Shown: positions 11,289 to 22,376, counted from the first letter of the stretch. The stretch: 64,000 nt of DNA from Agrostemma githago (GCA_958450325.1 OY288246.1:37504544-37568543), one strand, 5' to 3'. Notes: generated from the sequence alone by a model not told the origin. Translations and numbers: made by a program.

Positions 11289-11725
11289 CAAACCCACAAA
11301 AAGTGGAGAACTTGGACTAATCCAACAATCCTAAACATGGTCACCTAAGGGACGGGACTCGGCAACCAAGGCCTTTTCACACCGTGGGTGGTCATAATGG
11401 TCAAAATGCAAATCCCGTAGTAAATCCCTAGTAAGCTAGGTGGACTCAAGGTAAAGGACCAACGAATTCATTGATTTAGGGTCATTCTACTAGATTAAAG
11501 TCCAAGACTCGATTTATACCACTAAGAAGGGAAAGTAAACACTCGCACACTAGCCTCTAAACCGGGTTTTCGAAAACGTATTACACACGCGACACACAAA
11601 AAAACACAAAACAAAGACACAATGAAAATGAAAGAAAAAGAGACAAAACAAAACAAAACAAAACAAAACAAACACCACCCCGATCTTCAAACAAGTCTCC
11701 AAATCCACCACAATCTTTACAAAGC
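11289..11725. repeat. Right copy of the 437-bp direct repeat flanking element B
   Basis: It starts at the truncated LTR end and runs into unique Athila-like interior at 11726 (tcctcccgagc). See the left copy at 5906-6342. Confidence 0.9.
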
Positions 11726-12031
11726 TCCTCCCGAGCACATATCATCACAAATCTCCTCCAAACTCACAAGAAGCAAAGAGGGAAAAAGGGATGAAGAGAT
11801 GTTACTGGAAGTCTTGAAAGCTCACCAAAGCTAACGGCGATTAGGCAACCTATAAGGAAAAAAAGGGGGGCAAAACACGCACAACAAAACAAATACACGA
11901 TACAACGACATAAAAGGAAAACACACAAAAGGAAAATCTTTTTGATTTTTATGAAATTTTTTCAAATTTTTAGGGTTTTTAAAGATTTTTCGAAAAACTA
12001 CAAAAATAAAACTAACTACGATAGAATATCG

Positions 12032-12045
12032 CTCCCCCACACTTA
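12032..12045 (-). other. Second PPT-like motif inside the Athila-like interior
   Basis: ctcccccacactta is identical to 14 bases of the terminal PPT complement (4924-4937). No LTR edge follows on its 3' side. It could be a central polypurine tract or a relic of an older junction. Confidence 0.45.
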
Positions 12046-12817
12046 AGCCGAGCAATGTCCTCATGCTCGACCGTAGTGCATGGAGCACAAAAGAAAAGAA
12101 ACTAAGAAAATAAAGCTAAAAATCAAAAAGAAAAGTGGAGAAAATGGTAGAATGTGTCCGGCCGGGGTGTAGTCAAACCATGGGCCGAGACGAGAAAAGA
12201 AATGGATGGGGGAAGAAATAAAAAGAAAGAAGTAAAAGGAAATGGGAGGGGAGGACTAGGTGTAATCAAGTCACCTAGCCCGGATTCCGCCCAAATCCGA
12301 CTAAATCCTACCAAAAAGAAAGAGAAATCAAAGAAAAAGTGAAAATACTTGTAAATTTGGATTTTGAAAATGACTCTCAATGTAGTCACATCATCGAGAG
12401 TCGGGAGCAACCAAAACCAAGGCCTCGAAGGCCACCACGACACAAATGATAAGGGAAGAGGAGTATGCAAAGGGAGACAAGCTATAAAAGACGGAAAAGA
12501 AAGGATAGTGGCCATACCGATCGGTTAGCAACTTACTCACTCCATCGTCTCAATGATCAATGTAAGCACATAGCTAGTCTTCATCATTGCTATTCCTCTT
12601 CATTCTCGATAATACCGCATGGTTGAGGTAGTAATGGTGTGAGGGGGTAGAAATTGATGTGAAAGTCGGTGTCAAGTAGATAGAAGATGAAGTGAGGGGA
12701 TGAAAATGAAGTATGTGGGTGGTACGATATGAGCAAGGAAGGTAGGGAGGTTGGGTGGGGGTATAGAATGGTTGGGTGGGCTTAAATGTCGAAGAAGAGG
12801 CACCAAAAAGGAGTAGG

Positions 12818-12992
12818 GGACCATCCTGGTCGGGATGGATGGTCCCGGTCGGGATGTCACACCCGTCCCGATCGGGAAGCTCCCTTCCCGGTCGGGATGG
12901 CACTCCAGTAGACTCGACTTTTGGCACCCTCATCCCGATCGGGACGACCCCATCCCGGTCGGGACGACACACCCTTCCCGGTCGGGAAGGGT
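12818..12992. repeat. Array of TCCCGRTCGGGA palindromes in the interior
   Basis: About eight copies of tcccggtcggga, tcccgatcggga or close variants occur in 175 bp, spaced irregularly by 8-40 bases. tcccgatcggga is a perfect 12-base palindrome. The array is related to the LTR patches at 4436-4515 and 28556-28635. Confidence 0.8.
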
Positions 12993-13299
12993 CTTCATTA
13001 CTCCCATGACCCCAAAAAAACCGATTCCCTTACTCACATTCCAAGCTCTATCGATAACCAATTCTTTCAAGGAGTCATCTTCACTTCACCTATCACAATA
13101 AACTCAAATACACATCAAATTCTCTCCCTCACAACGCTCATCAAAATACCAAAACAATTACCAGAGTCCCACAAAAAAAAAACAAATCCAAGAAACAAAA
13201 CACACAAATACACGCACAAGTACTCTAAAGAAGAGGAAGGGGGAATATACAACATGACGGTTCTTTAGGAACTTCGTCAAACCTAGGATGGTGGACTCT

Positions 13300-14185
13300 T
13301 GATGTGAGTTGATATGAACTTTGAAACAAGAAAGAGATATATGATTAGTATACCGAAATGGACGTGAAACAAGTGACCAAAACAGAAGGTAAAGATAGTT
13401 TGAGGATGAATAAACCGTAACCAAAGGATAGTATGCTAGGTGAAGTAGACCTATACTTCAACAAAGCGGTTTGCTAGATCAAACACTCGATTGAAATAGC
13501 GAGTTTAGAGCTTGTAACGCGACTCACTCTAGACTTTGTCTTGTAAACTACAAAGACGAAAAAAAGGAAGCACAAAGCTTAACTTTTACTCAGGTTTTGA
13601 TTTGCAAATTGGATGATCTTTATTCCTTCAAATGACCGGCTATATATAGCCTACAAGACCCTTAAAACCGGTTGGTCAAGGGTGACAATAACAAAGCTAA
13701 GACTAATGTGAACTAGGAGCTAAATACAAGGTTGGAGCTAATAACAAAGTGGTGTGAACTTGGAGCTAACAACTATGCTAAGTGAAGAGTAATCAGCCGT
13801 GGTCTTCTTATGTGAACAAGGAGATGAAAACAAAGCTTGAGTAGGAGTAATGAGGCGCGGCAAAGGTGCGAACATGGAGCCAAAAACAAGGCTAACAAGA
13901 GAGCCTTTGAACCGTGTACACCATGAGATCACAACCAGCTCCAAGACCTTCTTAACTTCAGTCCATTACTCATGCTTGAAAGATTGTGACCCTAAGTTAA
14001 TGTCTTCACTTTACCTTGATGAGTTGCTCCTTTATTCAGCTCAAATTCGAGCTAGCTCCATTTATTGAAGATGGCTACTTATTATGGCTAATGTAGCTGG
14101 CCTAAGCTTAAGTAGGAGCTAGTAGACTTTAGATGAGCTCATTAGAACTTCCTTACTTGGATTGGTAGCTCTTTGATTCGGATCA
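13300..14185 (-). repeat. 3' LTR of element C (886 bp)
   Basis: TGATGTGAG to CGGATCA. The gag-type LTR is about 115 bp longer than the pol-type LTR, mainly in U3, which holds extra AGCTCC..GTTCACA units. Confidence 0.93.
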
Positions 14186-16380
14186 TCTCCTCCCCCTTGA
14201 CAAGGAATTGTCCTCAATTCTGAAATGCTAACTTTATCAAGGTATAGAAGAAGATCTTCTATTAGGAAGGTGGCTTGAACTCCATATTCATCCGGCAGCT
14301 TCAATTTGTAAGTTCTGTGGTTACCCTTGTGCGGAACTTCTGGTTGTGTCTTCCATTTGCTCTTTCCTTGGTTTGGGAACTCCTCCATACTTACGTTAGC
14401 CAAAGACAAGTCATCCCTTATGAAGGGCCTTGTACTTCTGTTTTTGTTGTGCTCTCCTTTGTAGGCTGCTCTCATTTTGTATCCTGAATTAGAATGCTTT
14501 GGAGTGCAAAGGAGGTTGCCTTTAGAAGGAAGTCTCACCTGCAAAATAAGCTCATCAACAGTACTACAAGAGTTAGTCTTGTGTTTGGCCAGTACTTCAG
14601 TCTCCATGGAGTAGTAGTCCTTCCAATCCTCAATTCCAATTCTGGTTGTATGCGTGTTGTTACAAGACAACGCGTAGACCATGTCTTTGCCCTTACCTTC
14701 TACATACCTTAAGATCTCAGGATCTTTCCTAGGCATCATATAGGAGGGCATTCCATTAGAGATAACAACACCTTGTTCCTTTTGCCACTCTTCAAATGGC
14801 GTTCCTTCACTGCCACTTTCAATCTTGATTGGCTCTTCTTTGGTGGCATCCAACTCTCCTTTGTCTAAAGTATGCACTTCTACAATTTTACTAGCAAACA
14901 TTGAGAGGCTGGGTTTTCCGACTCTATTTGCTAACATGTTACACACGCTTTGAGGTGCCATGGGTTTGAGTATAATTTTCTTCCCTTTATCATTCAATTC
15001 ATACTCATTCCTCCTCCCATGGTGAACTACGTCCCTATCAAACTGCCAAGGACGGCCTAAAAGTATGTGACAAGCATCCATAGGAATTACATCACACAAG
15101 ACCTCATCAATGTAAGAACCCATGGTTAATCCAACCCTCACTTGTTTAGTGACCCTTACCTTGTTCCCGTTGTTTAACCAATGTAAGGCATAAGGGTTAG
15201 GGTGATTGGTAGTAGCTAGGCCTAGTTTGTCCACCATTTCAGTTGAGGCAACGTTGGTACAACTACCTCCATCGATGATTAGACTACACCACTTATCTTT
15301 CACTTGACACTTAGTATGAAACAGTTGGTCTCTTTGTTCAGTGTCTTGGTGAATTGGGTTAGTATGTAGAGTACGAAGGACTAGAAGTGTGTCATAAGCC
15401 GGGGGTTCATAAGACTCAATATCTTCTTCCTCTTCTTCTTCTCCCTCATTGACATTAAAAACAGCCCCTATACGTTGTTCTTCCTCCCATAACTCATCCC
15501 TAACTGTGATTACTTCCCTTAAGGTTACAACTCTTTTGTTAGGACAAGCGTTTTTGAAGTGACCAAACCCTTGACATTTGAAACAACGTACTTTAGATAG
15601 ACTAGTTTCAGTGGATGTTTTGGGTGTAGACTGAGGTGGGGGTGCTGGGTTAGTCTTAACAATAAGGGGTTGATTAGAACTAGTAGGATTGACTCTATTG
15701 CTATCATCTGTTCGTGACCAAGTATGACTCTTACTAGACTCACCCTCATGTCTTCCTTTCCCTTGTGCCTCGATTTTTAGACATAATCCACACAATGTAT
15801 CAAAATCAGAATAAGGACACAAATCAACTGTATTGGCTATACTACGATTTAATCCACGTAAGAATCTAGCCATTTTTATTTCTTCATTTTCCTCTACTTC
15901 TCCCATTAAAACCAGGTTCTCAAATTCCTCTATATATTCACTAACACTCATTTTTCCTTGAACAAGGTTAGCAATCTTTTTGTATAAGGATAATTTGTGT
16001 GTAGTTGGGACATACCTCTTACGTAGTTTACGCTTTAAGGACTCCCAAGAAGTAATCTTACCCTTCCCACCTCTGGTGCGTTGTACCTTAAGCCCTTCAT
16101 ACCAAAGGGAAGCCCCTTTGCTTAGCTTTAGGATGGCGTATTTGCACCTCTCTTCGTCCTCCAAATCCTTGAAGTCAAAGAGCTTCTCTATGTTTCTTTC
16201 CCACTCCAAGTAAGCTTCAGGATCAGTACCGCCATTAAACTCAGGGAGTTCGTTTACCTTGATCCTATCCACCAGTTCTCTCCTTGGTTGGAAGCGAGAG
16301 TTCTTGGGTTGGAAGTTCTCCAATGCCTTCTTTAGTTGTTCCAGGAAGGTAGGGTCTTCAAAGTTCAATACTCCAGCCAT
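14119..16380 (-). CDS. Gag-protease with compressed pol remnant, open frame (753 aa)
   Basis: The start chosen is the ATG at 16380 (MAGVLNFEDPT) after the PBS, although the frame is open further upstream through PBS and U5. Retrotransposon Gag comes first, with DPEAYLEWER, GASLWYEGLKV and MSVSEYIEEFENL. A CCHC zinc knuckle follows (CFKCQGFGHFKNAC, C266, C269, H274, C279), then an acidic linker and aspartic protease (IIDGGSC, D370). After the protease there is no RT. About 250 residues follow that still align loosely with the linker before the integrase zinc domain (DWKDYYSMETEVLAKHK versus LKDYYNNDADFGETFTK) and with the integrase C-terminus (YKLKLPDEYGVQAT, SELRTIPCQGGGDD). The frame crosses the PPT and ends in the 3' LTR. 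The product could make particles and mature them, but reverse transcription and integration need enzymes in trans. Confidence 0.92.
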   Translation of the reverse strand: MAGVLNFEDPTFLEQLKKALENFQPKNSRFQPRRELVDRIKVNELPEFNGGTDPEAYLEWERNIEKLFDFKDLEDEERCKYAILKLSKGASLWYEGLKVQRTRGGKGKITSWESLKRKLRKRYVPTTHKLSLYKKIANLVQGKMSVSEYIEEFENLVLMGEVEENEEIKMARFLRGLNRSIANTVDLCPYSDFDTLCGLCLKIEAQGKGRHEGESSKSHTWSRTDDSNRVNPTSSNQPLIVKTNPAPPPQSTPKTSTETSLSKVRCFKCQGFGHFKNACPNKRVVTLREVITVRDELWEEEQRIGAVFNVNEGEEEEEEDIESYEPPAYDTLLVLRTLHTNPIHQDTEQRDQLFHTKCQVKDKWCSLIIDGGSCTNVASTEMVDKLGLATTNHPNPYALHWLNNGNKVRVTKQVRVGLTMGSYIDEVLCDVIPMDACHILLGRPWQFDRDVVHHGRRNEYELNDKGKKIILKPMAPQSVCNMLANRVGKPSLSMFASKIVEVHTLDKGELDATKEEPIKIESGSEGTPFEEWQKEQGVVISNGMPSYMMPRKDPEILRYVEGKGKDMVYALSCNNTHTTRIGIEDWKDYYSMETEVLAKHKTNSCSTVDELILQVRLPSKGNLLCTPKHSNSGYKMRAAYKGEHNKNRSTRPFIRDDLSLANVSMEEFPNQGKSKWKTQPEVPHKGNHRTYKLKLPDEYGVQATFLIEDLLLYLDKVSISELRTIPCQGGGDDPNQRATNPSKEVLMSSSKVY
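14186..14198 (-). other. Polypurine tract of element C
   Basis: AAGGGGGAGGAGA on the minus strand directly before the 3' LTR, translated within CQGGGDD. Confidence 0.85.
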
Positions 16381-16400
16381 GCTTACGTCTAGATGGATGA

Positions 16401-16417
16401 CCAAAGCTCTGATACCA
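16401..16417 (-). other. Primer binding site, tRNA-iMet type (element C)
   Basis: TGGTATCAGAGCTTTGG on the minus strand, four bases from the 5' LTR; identical to the pol-type elements. Confidence 0.88.
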
Positions 16418-16421
16418 CTAA

Positions 16422-17307
16422 TGATGTGAGTTGATATGAACTTTGAAACAAGAAAGAGATATATGATTAGTATACCGAAATGGACGTGAAACAAGTGACC
16501 AAAACAGAAGGTAAAGATAGTTTGAGGATGAATAAACTGTAACCAAAGGATAGTATGCTAGGTGAAGTAGACCTATACTTCAACAAAGCGGTTTGCTAGA
16601 TCAAACACTCGATTGAAATAGCGAGTTTAGAGCTTGTAACGCGACTCACTCTAGACTTTGTCTTGTAAACTACAAAGACGAAAAAAAGGAAGCACAAAGC
16701 TTAACTTTTACTCAGGTTTTGATTTGCAAATTGGATGATCTTTATTCCTTCAAATGACCGGCTATATATAGCCTACAAGACCCTTAAAACCGGTTGGTCA
16801 AGGGTGACAATAACAAAGCTAAGACTAATGTGAACTAGGAGCTAAATACAAGGTTGGAGCTAATAACAAAGTGGTGTGAACTTGGAGCTAACAACTATGC
16901 TAAGTGAAGAGTAATCAGCCGTGGTCTTCTTATGTGAACAAGGAGATGAAAACAAAGCTTGAGTAGGAGTAATGAGGCGCGGCAAAGGTGCGAACATGGA
17001 GCCAAAAACAAGGCTAACAAGAGAGCCTTTGAACCGTGTACACCATGAGATCACAACCAGCTCCAAGACCTTCTTAACTTCAGTCCATTACTCATGCTTG
17101 AAAGATTGTGACCCTAAGTTAATGTCTTCACTTTACCTTGATGAGTTGCTCCTTTATTCAGCTCAAATTCGAGCTAGCTCCATTTATTGAAGATGGCTAC
17201 TTATTATGGCTAATGTAGCTGGCCTAAGCTTAAGTAGGAGCTAGTAGACTTTAGATGAGCTCATTAGAACTTCCTTACTTGGATTGGTAGCTCTTTGATT
17301 CGGATCA
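16422..17307 (-). repeat. 5' LTR of element C (886 bp)
   Basis: Nearly identical to 13300-14185; followed by TSD actct. Confidence 0.93.
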
Positions 17308-17316
17308 ACTCTCATT

Positions 17317-18576
17317 CTAACTGTAGCCCTCAAGGGCATGGAGGAGCAAGTCGAACGCGCTACCGACATCATAATGAAGGCCCAAGAAGCGCTCGAGCCT
17401 AGCCAACCTCCACGACCTCCAAGGTGGAGGCAAGAAGTAGGAATCCCAAGACCCAAAGTCATCTTTCGAGTCGTCTCCGGGGTATATCCATCCTACGAGC
17501 TTAACCGACTTCCTCCCTAGGCACCGTCTCCAATCACAAGCAAGCTTCATTTCCAAGAAACGAGGCACAAAAAGCGGTTTTGGCCCCATTTCCTTGTTGC
17601 ACACCCCCACACTTTCCTCAAGTTGTGGTTCCCCATCTTCATCACTAGGCCCCACATCATCTTGGAGGAGAAGATTGAAACTTCCACCGGCGGTTTCAAT
17701 CTCTTCCAAACCATCGCTTGGTGTACTAGTAAGGGGCTCTTGATGTTTTTCCACATTCTCGGACATGGGCAACTTGGGCTCATCAATTTCACCCAACAAC
17801 TTCACAAATTCTACCAACCCATCCAACTCACTAACTTCCTCCAATTCCTCACCAATGTTGTCTTCACCAAGGGTCATATCCTCATTTGTCACTTTTTGGG
17901 TAGACGATTGAGGTTCTTCAAAGCAAATCTCTCCTCCAAAGGGAACTACATCGGCGGCTTCATGGTTAGGTGGCTCCTCTTTCTCAAGTGGGCACCCTTC
18001 ATCTAATTGTGATGTTCGGGATAAAAACATTACAGTTTGAACCGATATTGCATTTAATCGAGCATCCCTCGCCTTGTTTTCCCTTCAAAATTGGGCCATG
18101 AGTTCATCTTGCTTCTTTTTCATTTGAATGGCCATTTCTTGTGTGCTCCTTTGCAATTGAAGAATCGAATGATACAACTCCAAGTTTGACGATTGGTGGT
18201 CATTGAGGTCTTGTAAAGCTCCTTGATAATCTTGATGATGCCCAAGGGGTGGGGCATCATATTGTTGGTAGTGAGGTTGAGGTGATTGGTAGTATTGTGG
18301 GTCATGGGGTTCATATTGTGGTTGGGGTGGAGGGTAATATGGTGGGTTTTGGGGGTATTGGCTTCCATAAGGTGAATCTTGATTAAACATGGTGGGTTCA
18401 CAACCATAACTCGAGTAGTAGTCACCATGATCGTAGGATTGATAGTCATTCACTTGTTGGTAGCCATTTCCATAACCTTGAAGATCATACCCGTCTTGAT
18501 TACCCAAAGAAGCTTGATTATGGTAGGAGGACGTCATATCGGCTTCCATGTGTGGGGAGTTTAGATCAAACCCCAT
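17317..18576 (-). pseudogene. Athila-like element ORF, Q/Y/P-rich, with one internal stop
   Basis: Two minus-strand stretches in the same frame (18576-18088 and 18084-17317) are separated by one TGA at 18085-18087 (DELMAQF, stop, RENKARDARLN). The first part is Tyr/Gln/Pro-rich with repeats such as PQPQYEPHDPQYYQSPQPHY, then a helical LQRSTQEMAIQMKKKQDEL. The second part is acidic and ends with a conserved-looking block (PLFVPRFLEMKLACDWRRCL, KLVGWIYPGDDSKDDFGSWD). It lies just inside the PBS, where gag would be, but has no zinc knuckle or enzyme motif that I can see. I do not recognise the family. The 3' end is cut by element C. Confidence 0.55.
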
Positions 18577-18857
18577 GCTTGCTCGAAATTGTGATCCATA
18601 CCCGGTTGGAAACCTCTCACTCTAGCAACCGTCCGTTAAAGCGGCTCTAAGTTGCAAGAAGAAGATGGTCACCACCTCTAAGCACAAACTGTAGACTAAG
18701 AGCAAACGTGAGAAGCCTAGTGCTTTTTGGGCACTAGACAAGAGAGAAATAAACTTCACACACACAAGAAGCAAGGTAACAAAAAGAAAAAAAAGAAAAA
18801 CACAAACACAAGGACAAAGTCAAGTAACTAGGAAAACAAAGTCTAAACTAGCACCGT

Positions 18858-18874
18858 CCCCGGCAACGGCGCCA
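18858..18874 (-). other. Primer binding site, tRNA-Asp type (Athila-like element)
   Basis: The plus strand ccccggcaacggcgcca equals the 3' end of plant tRNA-Asp(GUC) including CCA, so the element strand is its complement. It lies three bases from the LTR at 18878. Confidence 0.88.
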
Positions 18875-18877
18875 AAT

Positions 18878-19484
18878 TGATGGTGGATTTGTCGTGGATC
18901 CCGCCGATCAAATAAATAACCAACTAATCCTAGTGGGTAGCTAGGGTAAGTCGGGTCGAATCCACGGGGACGGTAAGAGGCGTCTAGACTAAGGTCACCC
19001 AAATACGAGACTAGGTCCACGAGCTAGGCTAAACTAGAATGATAAGAAGGGGAAGAAGGCTAAGACTATAGCTAAGGAGACGGAGAAAACAAACAAGGAA
19101 AACGGGCTAGGATTAGGTCGGGTTCAAAGGGGCAATGGAATGGTCAAGGAAGAGTAAAGGTGAAGGGGGTAGTCGGGTAATCTAGGTGTGGTCCGGGCTC
19201 TCGCTACTTAGACTCACCTAGAGGTTCCACCTAAAACCCACCTTGGCGACACAAACGACAAACGGGGTTACTAGCGTGATATCGGGGCCTAGGTCGCATC
19301 CGGGCTCTCGCAACTTAGACCGACCTAGGGGTCGTCCTCACCGGGCTCTCGCTACTTAGTGAAGGAACCAAACCCACGAGTAAACTATCACCCACAAGAG
19401 AAAGGCAAGAAAAACAAGCATATGCATACAAGTCATTCAAGCATTTCAACAAACATGTACCATGCATCAAACCAAGAGGAAACC
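18878..19484 (-). repeat. Athila-like 5' LTR, first piece
   Basis: It starts TGATGGTGG and matches 3284 onward. It is interrupted by element D after the TSD aaacc (19480-19484). Confidence 0.88.
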
Positions 19485-20195
19485 TGATGTGAGTTGATAT
19501 GAACTTTGAAACAAGAACGTGAAGATGGATTAGTATTCTGAAATGTATGTAAACAAAGTAACCAAAACAGATTGTAAGGATGAATAAAACGTAACCAAAG
19601 GATAGTATGCTTAGTGAAGTAGACCTATACTCCAACAAAGCGGGTGCTAAATCAAACACGCGATTGAAGTAGCGAGTTTAGAGCTTGTAACGCGACTTAC
19701 TCTAGACTTTGTCTTGTAAACAACAAGGACGTAAAAGAAAGCTTAGCTTTACTCAGGTTTTTGATATGAAAATTGGATGATTTATTCATTCAAATGGATG
19801 GCTATATATAGCCTACAAGAGACCCTTAAACCGGCTGGTTAGGGTGACAAAAACAAAGTTAACAACCATGTGAACACGGAGCTAATAACAAAGCTAGGAG
19901 CTAATAACAAAGCTTAACCAAGAGCAATCAGCCGCGGCACCTTGTGTGAACAGGGAGCCATAACCAAAGCTTGAGAGTGCACCCTATGTGAATGTAGCCA
20001 TGGTGTGAACCCAAGTTAATGCCTTCAAATTACCTTGACTAATTGCTCCTTTAATCAACCCACACACGAGCTAGCTCACCAATTGAAGTAGGATTATTAC
20101 TAAGTTGGTAGGAGGTGCTAGTGTGGCTGAACAAAGATCATTTAGGAGCTAAGGTGACTTCATTGAACTCCTTAGTAGCATCTTGATTCGGATCA
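19485..20195 (-). repeat. 3' LTR of element D (711 bp)
   Basis: TGATGTGAG to CGGATCA, followed by the PPT complement at 20196-20208. Confidence 0.93.
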
Positions 20196-22335
20196 TCTCC
20201 TCCCCCTTGAAAAGGAATTGTCCTCAATTCTGAAATGCCTTCTTCATCAAGGTAAGGAACAAGATCTCCCACTTTGGATGTGGCATGAACTTCATAACTA
20301 TCCGGCAACTTCATCTTGCAAGCATGGTTGATTCCCTTGTATGGAGCTTCTGCTTGGGACATCAATCTGTTCTTTCTTTTGCTAGCTTCATCAACACTGA
20401 GGTGAGTCGTTTCGGAGAGTGGCAGGTACTCTCTTGTTTTGAAAGGACTCTTTGAGACCGGACTTGGTAAGTATTCATTCACACAGTCTTGAATACTCCC
20501 ATGTATCCTTAGAAAACAGAAGTGTTCTTTTAACGCCTCTATGGTCTTGGTCAAGCTACAATACCCAATTGGTCCTCCTCCTTGATCTTCTCTAGTTATA
20601 CATTCTGAAATAGGGTGCTTTGGGACACAAAGATGGTTCCCCTTAAGAAGAAGATCATCCTGCAAAACAAGTTCATCAAAAGTATTAAGATTAGTAGCCT
20701 TGCATTTGGTGAGTGCATCAGCCTCCGTGGAGTAAGCGTCCTTCAATGTCTTGAATCCAAGCTCATCACCAACCTTAACTGGTTCCTCTTTAGCAACCAA
20801 AACGGCATCACACTCGTCTTCTACTATGGCATGTTCTCCCATATTTTTACTAGCAAACATTGAGAGGCTGGGTTTCCCAACTCGATTAGCTAGCATGCTA
20901 TGTACACTTTGAGGTGTCATGGGTTTGAGCACAATTTTCTTTCCCTTATCACTCAATTCGTACTCATTCCTTCTCCCATGGTGAACTACGTCCCTATCAA
21001 ACTGCCAAGGACGGCCTAATAGTATGTGACAAGCATCCATAGGAATGACATCGCATAAGACCTCATCAACATAGGAACCCATGGTCAAACCAACCCTTAC
21101 TTGTTTAGTGACCCTTACTTTGTTCCCGTTGTTTAACCAATGTAGTGCATAAGGGTTAGGGTGATTAGTAGTAGTTAGGCCTAGTTTGTTCACCATTTCA
21201 ATTGAGGCAACGTTGGTACAACTACCTCCATCGATTATTAAACTACACCATTTGTTGTTAACTTGACACTTAGTATGGAATAGTTGGTCTCTTTGCTCGG
21301 TGTCATGTAGGATGGGGTTAGCATGTAGAGTACGTAGTACTAAGAGTGTGTCATAAGCCGGGGGTTCATAAGCCTCCAATTCTTCTTCCTTTTCCTCTCC
21401 CTCATTAACATTAAAAACAGCTCCTATACGTTGTTCCTCTTCCCATATTTCGTCCCTAATGGTGATTACTTCTCTTAAGGTTACTACTCTTTTATTGGGA
21501 CAAGCGTTTTTGTAGTGACCAAACCCTTGACACTTGAAACAACGTACCTTTGATAGACTAGTTTCAGTGGGTGTTTTGGGAGTAGATTGGGGTGGGGCTG
21601 CGGGGTTATTCTTATTAGTGAGGGGTTGATTAGTATTAGAGGAATTGACCTTATTAACTTCATCCGTTCGTGGCCAAGTATGACTCTTACTAGATTCACC
21701 CTCATGTTTTCCCTTCCCTTGTGCCTTAATTTTTAGACACAACCCACACAAAGTATCAAAATCAGAGTATGGACACAAATCAACCGTATTAGCAATACTA
21801 CGATTTAGCCCACGTAAGAACCTAGCCATCTTTATCTCTTCGTTTTCTTCTACTTCCCCCATTAGAACTAAGTTCTCAAATTCTTCTATGTACTCACTAA
21901 CACTCATTCTTCCTTGTACAAGGTTAGCAATCTTTTTGTATAAGGATAACTTGTGCGTAGTTGGAACATACCTCTTACGTAGTTTACGTTTTAAGGACTC
22001 CCAAGAAGCAATCTTACCCTTTCCATTTCTGGTGCGTTGTACCTTAAGCCCTTCATACCAAAGGGAAGCCCCTTTGTTTAGCTTTAGGATTGCGTATTTG
22101 CACCTCTCCTCGTCCTCCAAATCCTTGAAGTCAAAGAGCTTCTCCATGTTTCTTTCCCATTCTAAGTAGACTTCAGGATCAGTACCACCATTAAACTCAG
22201 GAAGCTCATTTACCTTGATCTTGTCCACCGGTTCCTTCTTGCTTGGAAGCGAGAGTTTCTGGGTTGGTAGTTCTCCCACGCCCTCTTTAGTTGCTCCAAG
22301 AAGGTAGGATCTTCAAAGTTCAACACTCCTGCCAT
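20138..22335 (-). pseudogene. Gag-protease with compressed pol remnant, one frameshift
   Basis: The start ATG is at 22335 (MAGVLNFEDPTFLEQL). About 33 codons in (near 22231-22236), one base is missing relative to element F (gcaagaaggaacc instead of gcaagaagagagcc). The frame then runs open from 22279 to 20138. It contains Gag (DPEVYLEWER, SLWYEGLKV, MSVSEYIEEF), zinc knuckle CFKCQGFGHYKNAC and protease LIIDGGSCTNVAS. RT, RNase H and the integrase core are absent, but a recognisable relic of the integrase zinc region remains (LLLKGNHLCVPKHPISE, EALKEHFCF), followed by the C-terminal VGDLVPYLDEEGISELRTIP. The PPT is translated and the stop lies in the 3' LTR. The deletion endpoints differ from element C, so this is a separate or differently eroded lineage. 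Confidence 0.9.
20196..20208 (-). other. Polypurine tract of element D
   Basis: AAGGGGGAGGAGA on the minus strand, adjoining the 3' LTR. Confidence 0.85.
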
Positions 22336-22355
22336 GCTTAACGTTTAAAGAACAA

Positions 22356-22372
22356 CCGAAGCTCTGATACCA
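22356..22372 (-). other. Primer binding site, tRNA-iMet type (element D)
   Basis: TGGTATCAGAGCTTCGG on the minus strand. The 12-base core equals that of the other copies; the distal bases differ by one. Confidence 0.86.
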
Positions 22373-22376
22373 CTAA

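Larger units (their letters stand above)
11289..13299 (-). other. Athila-like interior, middle part, no recognisable gene
   Basis: This contains the right duplication copy, an A/T-rich stretch (about 11880-12010), a second PPT-like motif (12032-12045), G-rich low-complexity DNA (12120-12260) and the large palindrome array (12818-12992). Minus frames 12123-12515 and 12574-12972 are rich in repeats and show no domain I recognise. Confidence 0.6.
13300..17307 (-). mobile_element. CRM-like element C, gag-type, non-autonomous
   Basis: Complete 4008-bp element with a perfect 5-bp TSD actct (13295-13299 and 17308-17312). The 886-bp LTRs appear to differ at a single base (taaaccgtaacc versus taaactgtaacc), so insertion was very recent. 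It carries Gag and protease but no RT, RNase H or integrase core. Confidence 0.95.

Noticed and set aside
13738..14068. Frames inside LTRs such as those with FGSMFAPLPRLITPTQALF, present in almost every LTR
   Set aside because: They are not next to any start context, occur on both strands, and follow the U3 repeat units.
17338..18006. Plus-strand frames opposite the Athila-like ORF
   Set aside because: The minus frame continues in one register over 1.2 kb with a single stop, so the plus frames are shadows.
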